A stretch of DNA of 64,000 bases from Butyrivibrio sp. MB2005 (GTDB lineage: Bacteria; Bacillota; Clostridia; Lachnospirales; Lachnospiraceae), in assembly GCF_000424285.1 (NCBI RefSeq), contig NZ_AUJP01000004.1, forward strand, positions 186,001 to 250,000, in the 5' to 3' direction. This document shows, piece by piece, positions 36,102-42,764 of the stretch (position 1 is its first letter; each line of letters begins with the position of its first letter). The position numbers and the translations under genes were made by a program. The notes beneath the pieces are model-generated. The model worked only from the letters and a program-made list of their open reading frames with translations, did not search any database and was not told the origin of the DNA.

Positions 36102-37835
36102 ATGGCAGACTTAACGGATCTGGTAGGAAAAATGCGACAGATTGCCGATGCACAGGCAGATAAAGCAGAGGCATTAAAACACGCAGATTCCGAAGAAAAT
36201 AGTAAAGAGAAAAATGCAGAAGACAGCGCGAGGTTCAAAGAAATCCGCGCTGTTCTTGCAAGGAATAAAATAACAAGGGGCATATCTCCGGAAAAATTAA
36301 GGATAATCCTTGAGGAGCTGGGGCCGACTTATATTAAGCTTGGGCAGATAATGTCGATGCATTCGGACATTTTGCCGAAGCGCTATTGTGATGAGCTGGC
36401 AAAGCTGAATTTTGATGTTCAGCCAATGCCATTTAGTGAAGTGATCGAAGTTATCGAGGAGTCCTACGGATGCCCTTATACGGACATCTATGAGTGGATT
36501 GAAGAGGAAACTCTTGGATCAGCTTCTATTGCTCAGGTTCACAGGGCAAAGCTAAGAAACAGCGACGAAAAAGAAGGCATAGATGATGTAATAATCAAAG
36601 TTCAAAGGCGAGGTGTCTACGAAATAATGTCAAGAGACATCAGTCTTCTTCATCGTCTTGTAAAGCTTATGCCGCCTGTGGGTGATCTGAAAAATATTGT
36701 GGACCTGGATATGGTACTTGATGAGATGTGGGCAGTTGCAAGAGAGGAGATGGATTTCTTCCGTGAAGCCTGCAATATGGCAGAATTTGCCCGTAACAAC
36801 AAGGATATCCGTTATGTGGGATGTCCTAAGATGTTTCCCGAGTACTCCACCGATAAAGTCCTTGTTATGGAATATGTTCATGGATGCTCAATTGATGATG
36901 TGGAATACCTTACGGCACATGGTTATGACCTTAATGAGATAGGTGAAAAGTTTGTTAATAACTTTATAAAACAGGTCATGAATGACGGCTTTTTCCATGC
37001 TGATCCACATCCGGGAAATGTCAAGATCCGTGATGGAAAGATCATCTGGATTGATATGGGAATGATGGGCAGACTATCTGAAAAGGACAGACGCCTTATG
37101 GTACGAGGTGTCAGAGGAATTGCTCTTCATGATATTCAGGCTGTAGAAAATGCGGTTCTGGATCTGGGTGCAGTAAGCGGGACACCTGACAGAGCTAAGC
37201 TGTATGAGGATTTAAAAGCTTTCATAGATCAGTATGGTTCAGTATCCTTTGGAAGTCTCGATTTGGCAGCAGCACTTCAGTGCCTGATGGATATAATGAA
37301 GGAAAACGGCATATCACTTCCTCACGGAATGACGATGCTGTGCAGAGGACTGGCTCATGTGCAAGGCGTTCTGGCTACAATCAGCCCCGACATAAATATG
37401 ATGCAGATAGCCACATCCCGTATAACAGATGAATTCATAGAGAATATGGATCTTAGGGAAGAACTGATGAAGTATGGCAGAGCGTTATATCGCGCCGCCG
37501 ATAAGAGCATCGAGCTTCCATCTCTCACAGCCCAGGCCATGAAGGAATATCTGGCGGGTCAAAGTAAGGTGAATCTCACTCTGAATTCCTCCAGGGAACT
37601 GGACGAGCTCATATATTCATCCATTAGAAACGTGGTAATAGGCCTTGGAGTAGCGGCACTTTTGATTTCCTCAAGCATAATGTGCCTGACGCAGATGAAG
37701 CCCCAGATATTCGGAATTCCTCTCCTTGGAGCCCTTGGCTTCTCCTTTGCCATGGCTGTCAGCAGCTTCCTGGTAATAAGGAATATAGCCTTGAAAATAG
37801 CGGCAAGACGTCGCCACAGACATAAGAGAAAATAA
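36102..37835 (+). CDS. ABC1/UbiB family atypical kinase (AarF-like)
   Basis: 577 residues. N-terminal charged region (1-60), the KxGQ-type motif LGPTYIKLGQIMSMHSDILP, Ala-rich loop TLGSASIAQVHRAKL, the lysine in DVIIKVQRRG, the catalytic NDGFFHADPHPGN and IDMGMMGRLS. Two C-terminal hydrophobic helices (about 510-560) anchor it. UbiB homologues are ATPases that help move or stabilise isoprenoid lipids; this organism type usually lacks ubiquinone, so a role with other polyprenols would fit the dgkA neighbour. The function is inferred. Confidence 0.88.
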   Translation: MADLTDLVGKMRQIADAQADKAEALKHADSEENSKEKNAEDSARFKEIRAVLARNKITRGISPEKLRIILEELGPTYIKLGQIMSMHSDILPKRYCDELAKLNFDVQPMPFSEVIEVIEESYGCPYTDIYEWIEEETLGSASIAQVHRAKLRNSDEKEGIDDVIIKVQRRGVYEIMSRDISLLHRLVKLMPPVGDLKNIVDLDMVLDEMWAVAREEMDFFREACNMAEFARNNKDIRYVGCPKMFPEYSTDKVLVMEYVHGCSIDDVEYLTAHGYDLNEIGEKFVNNFIKQVMNDGFFHADPHPGNVKIRDGKIIWIDMGMMGRLSEKDRRLMVRGVRGIALHDIQAVENAVLDLGAVSGTPDRAKLYEDLKAFIDQYGSVSFGSLDLAAALQCLMDIMKENGISLPHGMTMLCRGLAHVQGVLATISPDINMMQIATSRITDEFIENMDLREELMKYGRALYRAADKSIELPSLTAQAMKEYLAGQSKVNLTLNSSRELDELIYSSIRNVVIGLGVAALLISSSIMCLTQMKPQIFGIPLLGALGFSFAMAVSSFLVIRNIALKIAARRRHRHKRK

Positions 37836-37902
37836 AAACGCGAAGCGGAGATCATCAAGTTTTCTTTCACACACGCAAACAAAAAAGCAGCCATCCTTAC
37901 AG

Positions 37903-37976
37903 CGTGTGTGAAAGGTTGCTGTTCGTCCAGTGGACGAACGCTTAGCAACGACCGTAGCGAAGCGGAGATCGAACCC
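37903..37976 (-). ncRNA. tRNA-tail module 2 (Arg)
   Basis: Outer stem GTTGCT/AGCAAC, bulge AAGC, hairpin GTTCGTCC-ACT-GGACGAAC, then the tRNA-Arg 3' tail. Compared with module 1, both stems differ in sequence but keep pairing. Transcription is not shown; it would need read-through from the tRNA. Confidence 0.5.
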
Positions 37977-37983
37977 CAATCGA

Positions 37984-38057
37984 CGTGTGTGAAAGGGCGC
38001 ACGAGGTCCGGGGGACCTCGGCTTTGCGCTGACCGAAACGAAGTGGAGATCGAACCC
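37984..38057 (-). ncRNA. tRNA-tail module 1 (Arg)
   Basis: Outer stem GCGCA/TGCGC, bulge AAGC, hairpin CGAGGTCC-CCC-GGACCTCG, then the tRNA-Arg 3' tail. The 5' block GGTTCGATCTCC..CTTCG..CGGTC is shared with module 2 and with the tRNA-Gly module at 42251. Confidence 0.5.
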
Positions 38058-38080
38058 GTTCGAGTCCGATAGACTCGAAC

Positions 38081-38118
38081 AAAAAAGCAGCCATGGCATT
38101 TGCCATAGCTGCTTTTTT
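38081..38118. terminator. Bidirectional terminator of tRNA-Arg
   Basis: AAAAAAGCAGC..ATGGC / GCCAT..GCTGCTTTTTT: a long stem with A run and T run on either side, ending the tRNA on the minus strand. Confidence 0.85.
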
Positions 38119-38123
38119 ATTAG

Positions 38124-38197
38124 CGTGTGTGAAAGGATTCGAACCCTCGACCTTCTGGTCCGTAGCCAGACGCTCTATCCAGCTGAGCTACACACAC
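38124..38197 (-). tRNA. tRNA-Arg (anticodon ACG)
   Basis: 74 nt cloverleaf: acceptor GTGTGTG/CACACAC, D-arm GCTCAGCTGGATAGAGC, anticodon loop CTACGGA with ACG (A34 probably becomes inosine), T-arm GAGGGTTCGAATCCTTT, discriminator G. No CCA encoded. Confidence 0.95.
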
Positions 38198-38230
38198 ATA
38201 TATGCACTTATTAGCTGTGCAACGAAAATA

Positions 38231-38258
38231 ATTATAACATCAAAATAAGAATTGTCAA
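38231..38258 (-). promoter_or_regulatory. Promoter of tRNA-Arg(ACG)
   Basis: On the minus strand TTGACA (38258-38253), 16 nt, TATAAT (38236-38231), about 34 bp before the tRNA. Confidence 0.8.
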
Positions 38259-38292
38259 CACTAAATTATTATATCACAAAAATTAATAAAAA

Positions 38293-38373
38293 ATCCCCTA
38301 TTAATGGGAGGAGACCGGCATGGGTGGGGACGCCATACCGGTCATTAAGAAAAGGAGATTGTCCTTCTTTTTT
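38293..38373 (+). ncRNA. Candidate small structured RNA
   Basis: Three hairpins in a row: CCC(C)TATTAATGGG, GACCGGcATGG / CCATaCCGGTC (11 positions, one mismatch), and AAGGA/TCCTT followed by CTTTTTT, a terminator-like end. No ORF fits. I match it to no known family. It could also be an attenuator, but a separate promoter-like element seems to precede rlmL at about 38440, so it may be an independent transcript. Confidence 0.35.
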
Positions 38374-38523
38374 ACATTATTTATATCGTCAGCACCCTGA
38401 AAAACTTTAGAGCAGATTTTCAAGATTTTAATTTTTTTTCAAATTGGACAAGCAAAGGATTTTTATTGTATCATATTACGGATTGTATATATTTCCATGT
38501 GTTTTTTATGAAAGAGATTAATA

Positions 38524-39693
38524 ATGCAGAGATTTGACCTTATTGCGCCATGCCATTTTGGTTTGGAGGCAGTCTTAAAAAAAGAAATTATAAACCTTGG
38601 TTATGAAATAGTAGAGGTTTCAGACGGAAGAGTAACCTTCGCAGGTGATCCCGATGCTGTTGTCAGAGCCAACATCGGACTTAGAACCGCAGAGAGAGTT
38701 CTTATTAAAGTGGGTTCTTTCCGTGCTACTACTTTTGAAGAGCTTTTTCAGGGGACCAAGGCACTTCCCTGGGAAGAGTTTATTCCAAAGGATGGAAAAT
38801 TCTGGGTAAAGAAAGCCAGCAGCGTAAAGAGTAAGCTTTTTAGCCCTTCCGACATTCAGTCAATTATGAAAAAAGCCATGGTTGACAGACTTTCAGACAT
38901 TTATCATATCAGGCGTTTTGAAGAAAGCGGTGAAAGCTTTCCTGTAAGAGTGTTTTTGCTTAAGGATGAGGTTACGGTAGCACTTGATACCACAGGCGAT
39001 TCTCTTCATAAGAGAGGATACCGTAAGCTGGAAGCCAAGGCGCCTATTGCTGAGAACCTTGCTGCGGCGCTTTTAATGCTGACTCCCTGGAGAGCAGACA
39101 GGATTCTGATTGATCCTTTTTGCGGAAGCGGAACATTTCCTATAGAGGCTGCTATGATTGCTGCAGGAATAGCACCCGGTATGCACAGACATTTCACAGC
39201 TGAAAATTGGACACATATAATAACACCTGATAACTGGCGCGATGTCCGCGAGGAGTGCGCTGAAGAAATCAATATGGATATTGAGACCGATATTCAGGGC
39301 TACGATATAGATCCGGATGTTATTGAAATAGCCAGGATAAATGCCCAAAAGGCAGGCGTTGACAAGCTTATCCATTTCCAGGCAAGGGATGTTGCAGATC
39401 TTAGCCATAGGAAAAAGTACGGCTTCATCATTACCAATCCGCCCTATGGTGAGAGAATCGGTGAGGAGGCTGAACTTCCTGCGCTTTATAAGACCCTTGG
39501 AGAGCGCTATAAGGCCTTGGATTCATGGTCTATGTATCTTATTACAGCCTATGAGAAGGCAGAGCGCGATATCGGAAGAAAAGCAGATAAAAACCGTAAG
39601 ATATATAACGGTATGATCAAGACATATTTTTATCAATACATGGGACCTAAGCCTCCCAGAAGAAACGAGAATAAGGGTGACAGAATTGATTGA
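38524..39693 (+). CDS. 23S rRNA (guanine-N2) methyltransferase, THUMP domain class I SAM type
   Basis: 389 residues. N-terminal ferredoxin-like plus THUMP region (APCHFGLEAVLKKEIINLGY, FSPSDIQSIMKKAMVDRLS), then a Rossmann-fold methyltransferase: SAM loop DPFCGSGTFPIEAAMIA and catalytic NPPY in IITNPPYGERIG. This is the RlmL N-terminal-half / YpsC type. It modifies a guanine in 23S rRNA in relatives; the exact position here is inferred. The following gene overlaps its end by 17 bp. Confidence 0.9.
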   Translation: MQRFDLIAPCHFGLEAVLKKEIINLGYEIVEVSDGRVTFAGDPDAVVRANIGLRTAERVLIKVGSFRATTFEELFQGTKALPWEEFIPKDGKFWVKKASSVKSKLFSPSDIQSIMKKAMVDRLSDIYHIRRFEESGESFPVRVFLLKDEVTVALDTTGDSLHKRGYRKLEAKAPIAENLAAALLMLTPWRADRILIDPFCGSGTFPIEAAMIAAGIAPGMHRHFTAENWTHIITPDNWRDVREECAEEINMDIETDIQGYDIDPDVIEIARINAQKAGVDKLIHFQARDVADLSHRKKYGFIITNPPYGERIGEEAELPALYKTLGERYKALDSWSMYLITAYEKAERDIGRKADKNRKIYNGMIKTYFYQYMGPKPPRRNENKGDRID

Positions 39694-40738
39694 GAACAGA
39701 TTAAAAAAGACTGCTATTTATACGGCTATTTTTGCAGTCATATCATTTGGAATCATGTTTTACAGAGCGGCCACCAAGAGCATTCTTATTGCTGAAGCCA
39801 CTCAGGAACAGGCGCAGTCAGCGGTAAGTACTGAATCCTTCGACTTGGATATCAGTGCTCCTGTGGGCGGAAAAGGAGAGGGAACACTTGTTATTCCTCT
39901 TGAAGCAGGCGTCAGCTCAGATCTTATAACATTTGAAGAAAAGCATTCAGAGCATAAGTTCCTTCTTTTTATAAACGGAAGGAATCCTGATTTTTATCAT
40001 CAGAACAAGGTTTTCTCTGATCTTGCAATGATAACGGGTGCTACATGCAAACCATTAAATGACAAGGGTAATGTTTGCCTGGAGTTCAGTCTTGACGGAC
40101 TTTATGAAAACGAAACAGAGCTTGGTGATTCTGAGATAACAGTTTCTTTTAATGTGCCAGAGGGATTATATGAGAATGTTGTAGTAATCGATCCTGTGGA
40201 TGATATCGGACTAAAGCTTGTGCCATATATTAAGAAGATTATGGACAATGATGATACTATCAAGGTTTTCTACACAAGGCAGTCAAAAGAGGAGACATCT
40301 ACTGAAAAAGTGGAGGCTCTTATAGCAGATTCAGAGGCAGATCTGTATGTTCAGATAGGTACACAGGATACAGATGCAGCTGATGAGGGTATTCGTACAT
40401 TTTATAACGGCGTATTTTTTATAAGAGAGTTTGGAAATATCAAGTTCTCAGACATGCTTGAGAGGTGTACGGCGGAAGCTGCTTCAACCAATGCTCTTGG
40501 TCTTGAAGAAGTGTCCCGTGACAATGAGGTAATCATGAATTCTGTTATCCCATCGGCATTTGTGTCTATAGGCAATATTAACAGCCCCGGAGACAGCAAG
40601 AGATTTGGACAGGATTTTTATATAGAGAATTGTGCTGCCGGAATTGTAAACGGCATAAAAGCATCTTTCCAGATAATCAATCCCGTGGCTGAAGAAGAGT
40701 CTACAGATGCTTTGCAGGGGATTATTAACGGTAATTAA
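39677..40738 (+). CDS. Membrane-anchored protein with degenerate Amidase_3-like domain
   Basis: 353 residues, GTG start inside the end of the methyltransferase gene (upstream AATAAGGG). One N-terminal membrane helix (about 12-30). From about residue 165 the order of motifs mirrors N-acetylmuramoyl-L-alanine amidases (Amidase_3): VVVIDPVDDI where DPGHGG is expected, VFYTRQ for LTR, ADLYVQIGTQ for ADLFISIHAN, and FVSIGNINSPGD for the late vE.GF.SN segment. All zinc His/Glu positions and the catalytic Glu are replaced, so it should be inactive, perhaps a wall-binding or regulatory pseudo-enzyme. Confidence 0.6.
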   Translation: MTELIENRLKKTAIYTAIFAVISFGIMFYRAATKSILIAEATQEQAQSAVSTESFDLDISAPVGGKGEGTLVIPLEAGVSSDLITFEEKHSEHKFLLFINGRNPDFYHQNKVFSDLAMITGATCKPLNDKGNVCLEFSLDGLYENETELGDSEITVSFNVPEGLYENVVVIDPVDDIGLKLVPYIKKIMDNDDTIKVFYTRQSKEETSTEKVEALIADSEADLYVQIGTQDTDAADEGIRTFYNGVFFIREFGNIKFSDMLERCTAEAASTNALGLEEVSRDNEVIMNSVIPSAFVSIGNINSPGDSKRFGQDFYIENCAAGIVNGIKASFQIINPVAEEESTDALQGIINGN

Positions 40739-40764
40739 GCCGCTGGCTTTGTATGGAGGAGATT

Positions 40765-41364
40765 ATGAGAATAGTATTTGCTACAGGTAATAATGATAAA
40801 ATGCGTGAGATTCGCCAGATCCTTGGCGGATTCACTGAGGATATCGTATCCATGAAGGATGCGGGGATCGATATTGATATCGTCGAGGATGGCACCACAT
40901 TTGAAGAAAATGCCATGATAAAAGCAAGGGCTGTGCATGAGTATTGTGAGGATGCAATTGTTCTTGCCGATGATTCAGGCTTAGAGATTGATTTTCTTAA
41001 CAAAGAGCCGGGAATCTATTCTGCCCGCTATCTTGGAAGAGAGACACCTTATCCTGAGAAAAATGGCATCATTTTGGAAAAGCTTAAGGATGTTCCCGAT
41101 GAAAAGCGCTCAGCAAGATTCGTGTGCGCTATAGCTGCATGCCTTCCCGGTGGTAAGGAGATTATCGTAAGAGGTACCATGGAGGGCAGAATCGGTTATG
41201 AGATAGCTGGAGAGAACGGATTTGGATATGATCCTATCTTTTTCCTGCCTGAATATGGCAAAACATCTGCTCAGCTCCTTCCTGAGGAGAAAAATGCGGT
41301 TAGCCACAGAGGCAAGGCTCTTAGAATGATGGAAGAAAAGCTGAAGGAAACTTTTAATGCATAA
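40765..41364 (+). CDS. rdgB: XTP/dITP pyrophosphatase (Ham1/RdgB)
   Basis: 199 residues from ATG 40765 (GGAGGAGATT upstream; a start at 40753 would be on top of the RBS). It cleans the nucleotide pool of ITP/XTP. Motifs FATGNNDKMREIRQIL, LADDSGLEIDFLNKEPGIYSARYLG, GFGYDPIFFLPE and SHRGKAL are intact. Overlaps the phosphodiesterase gene by 8 bp, a pairing seen in many Firmicutes. Confidence 0.95.
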   Translation: MRIVFATGNNDKMREIRQILGGFTEDIVSMKDAGIDIDIVEDGTTFEENAMIKARAVHEYCEDAIVLADDSGLEIDFLNKEPGIYSARYLGRETPYPEKNGIILEKLKDVPDEKRSARFVCAIAACLPGGKEIIVRGTMEGRIGYEIAGENGFGYDPIFFLPEYGKTSAQLLPEEKNAVSHRGKALRMMEEKLKETFNA

Positions 41365-41848
41365 GATATTGGTAGTAAGCGATACACATCGCAAGGACGA
41401 GAATTTTTACAGAGTAATAGATATAGAAAAAGATGTTAATCTGATAATTCACTGCGGCGATACAGAAGGCTCTGAGACCCAGATGCAGCAGCTAAGCACG
41501 GCTCCTATGAGGATAGTAAAAGGGAATAATGACTTTTTCAGCAACCTTCCCGATGAGCAGGAGTTTGAAGTATGGCCCCATAGATTTTTTGTAACCCATG
41601 GGCACAGATATCTTGTGAATATGGGCAGTACAGATATCAGACGCGAGGCCTTGGTCCGCGGCGCTGATGTGGTGATCTACGGGCATACGCACAAGCCAGT
41701 AGCGGCTGAGGTTGACGGAATCTATGTATTTAATCCCGGAAGCCTTTCTTATCCCAGGCAGGAGGGCAGGAAGCCATCCTATCTGATTCTTACTATTGAT
41801 GATGAGGGAGAGCTTACCTACGAGATAAAATATTTGGAGCTGTTCTGA
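41357..41848 (+). CDS. YfcE-family metallophosphoesterase
   Basis: 163 residues. Metal-binding motifs VVSDTHR, IIHCGDTEG, KGNNDF, FVTHGHRY and YGHTHKP are complete and in order, the minimal single-domain form. Members hydrolyse phosphodiesters, including 2',3'-cyclic nucleotides. Translationally coupled to rdgB. Ends before the tRNA-Pro/tRNA-Gly unit. Confidence 0.92.
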   Translation: MHKILVVSDTHRKDENFYRVIDIEKDVNLIIHCGDTEGSETQMQQLSTAPMRIVKGNNDFFSNLPDEQEFEVWPHRFFVTHGHRYLVNMGSTDIRREALVRGADVVIYGHTHKPVAAEVDGIYVFNPGSLSYPRQEGRKPSYLILTIDDEGELTYEIKYLELF

Positions 41849-41939
41849 AAAATCAACAGGATTTCATAGTCGGAAAGCCGCATGGTTACTGGATGTTCGA
41901 AGTATTTGAAAAAAATGTAAATTTTTTTTGGAAATAGTG

Positions 41940-41969
41940 TTGACAATGTATGGAAATCCATTATATAAT
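41940..41969 (+). promoter_or_regulatory. Promoter of the tRNA-Pro/tRNA-Gly unit
   Basis: TTGACA (41940-41945), 18 nt, TATAAT (41964-41969). Confidence 0.75.
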
Positions 41970-42014
41970 TCTTCTTGCGTTGCGGGTCCGGTAGTAAACA
42001 GAACGCTTCCAAGA

Positions 42015-42088
42015 CGGGGTGTGGCTTAGCTTGGTAGAGCGCCTGGTTTGGGACCAGGAGGTCGCAGGTTCGAATCCTGTCACCCCGA
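42015..42088 (+). tRNA. tRNA-Pro (anticodon TGG)
   Basis: 74 nt: acceptor CGGGGTG/CACCCCG, anticodon loop TTTGGGA with TGG, T-loop GGTTCGAATCC, discriminator A. Confidence 0.95.
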
Positions 42089-42113
42089 TTGAGTAACGCA
42101 GAATTAAATACAT

Positions 42114-42184
42114 GCGGGTGTAGTTCAATGGTAGAACACCAGCCTTCCAAGCTGGATACGTGGGTTCGATTCCCATCACCCGCT
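42114..42184 (+). tRNA. tRNA-Gly (anticodon TCC)
   Basis: 71 nt: acceptor GCGGGTG/CACCCGC, short D-loop, anticodon loop CTTCCAA with TCC, T-loop GGTTCGATTCC, discriminator T. Co-transcribed with tRNA-Pro 25 bp upstream. Confidence 0.95.
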
Positions 42185-42190
42185 TACAAA

Positions 42191-42224
42191 ATACTCCTCA
42201 GGATTTATCCTGAGGAGTATTTTT
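42191..42224 (+). terminator. Terminator after tRNA-Gly
   Basis: ATACTCCTCAGGA pairs with TCCTGAGGAGTAT (13 bp, 4-nt loop), followed by TTTT. Confidence 0.85.
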
Positions 42225-42226
42225 GT

Positions 42227-42324
42227 AAGCGGGGGAGACCTCGAACCCAAGGTTCGAGTCTCCGCTTCGCTCCGGTCGGCGCTGAACAGAGGTCCCCCGG
42301 ACCTCTAGCGCCCCATCACCCGCT
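42227..42324 (+). ncRNA. tRNA-tail module downstream of tRNA-Gly
   Basis: Same layout as the modules at tRNA-Arg. A 5' hairpin CTCGAACC-CAA-GGTTCGAG includes the T-loop-like GGTTCGA; then TCTCCGCTTCGCTCCGGTC; outer stem GGCGCT/AGCGCC; bulge GAAC; hairpin AGAGGTCC-CCC-GGACCTCT; then CCCATCACCCGCT, a copy of the tRNA-Gly 3' end. The very first bases GCGGG could pair with the final CCCGC, giving an acceptor-like closing stem. It sits between two terminators. Confidence 0.5.
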
Positions 42325-42331
42325 TTTTGTT

Positions 42332-42366
42332 TGCCCAGAATCCATGCGGATTTGAGGGCATTTTTT
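42332..42366 (+). terminator. Second terminator after the tRNA-Gly module
   Basis: TGCCC..AATCC-ATGC-GGATT..GGGCA with a TTTTTT tail. Confidence 0.75.
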
Positions 42367-42724
42367 ATGCGTTGACCAATGTGAATGGTGGCTGAACCCT
42401 GCTTTTAGTCTCCCATTATCGTAGTTATTAAGTCTCACATCAATTGATCACACTCAATATTGCAAAATATAAAACATCAAGAAAATACTGTTTCCCCTTA
42501 CATTCTAATATCAGATACCTTCAAAGAGAAAAGCAGATAGAAACTGGTGCATCAGCTACTATCTGCCCTTCTTTAGATAATCATTATATAATACTCCGAA
42601 TCATGTGATACTCTCCGGGGGTACTTATATCACACTTAAAGTCGAAAAAGCCTATATTTATAGTACACTCAAGGTTTTTGTAGCTTCACATGTTTACTTA
42701 AAAATAGTCGTTCAGTAAAGAAAA
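42367..42724. other. Intergenic region within tRNA-Gly island
   Basis: About 360 bp, A/T-rich. Apart from one TTGACCAA near its left end I see no gene or structured element in it. Confidence 0.4.
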
Positions 42725-42755
42725 AGACAAGGAAACGGTGAGCGTTTCCTTGTCT
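42725..42755. terminator. Terminator of the LRR protein gene
   Basis: AGACAAGGAAACG and CGTTTCCTTGTCT (13 bp, 5-nt loop), just past the stop codon on the minus strand. Confidence 0.85.
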
Positions 42756-42764
42756 CTGTAAGAA

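Larger units (their letters stand above)
37836..38080 (-). repeat. Array of tRNA-tail modules downstream of tRNA-Arg(ACG)
   Basis: On the minus strand, after the tRNA-Arg terminator, come a hairpin GTTCGAGTC/GACTCGAAC (about 38058-38080), module 1 (37984-38057), module 2 (37903-37976) and a decayed third copy that includes an inverted tRNA tail (37838-37875). Each intact module is 74 nt: GGGTTCGATCTCC..CTTCG..CGGTC, then a 5-6 bp stem, a 4-nt bulge, an 8-bp hairpin with 3-nt loop, then CTTTCACACACG, an exact copy of the 3' strand of the tRNA-Arg acceptor arm. Confidence 0.75.

Noticed and set aside
38000..38040. GCGCAAAGCC in module 1 as part of a c-di-GMP (GEMM) riboswitch
   Set aside because: The rest of the GEMM core is missing and the same place in the other modules has different bases.
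37861..38135. Repeated GTGTGTGAAAGG as a CRISPR array
   Set aside because: Only three copies, the spacing contains conserved paired structure and not unique spacers, and the repeat is the tRNA-Arg acceptor end; no cas genes.
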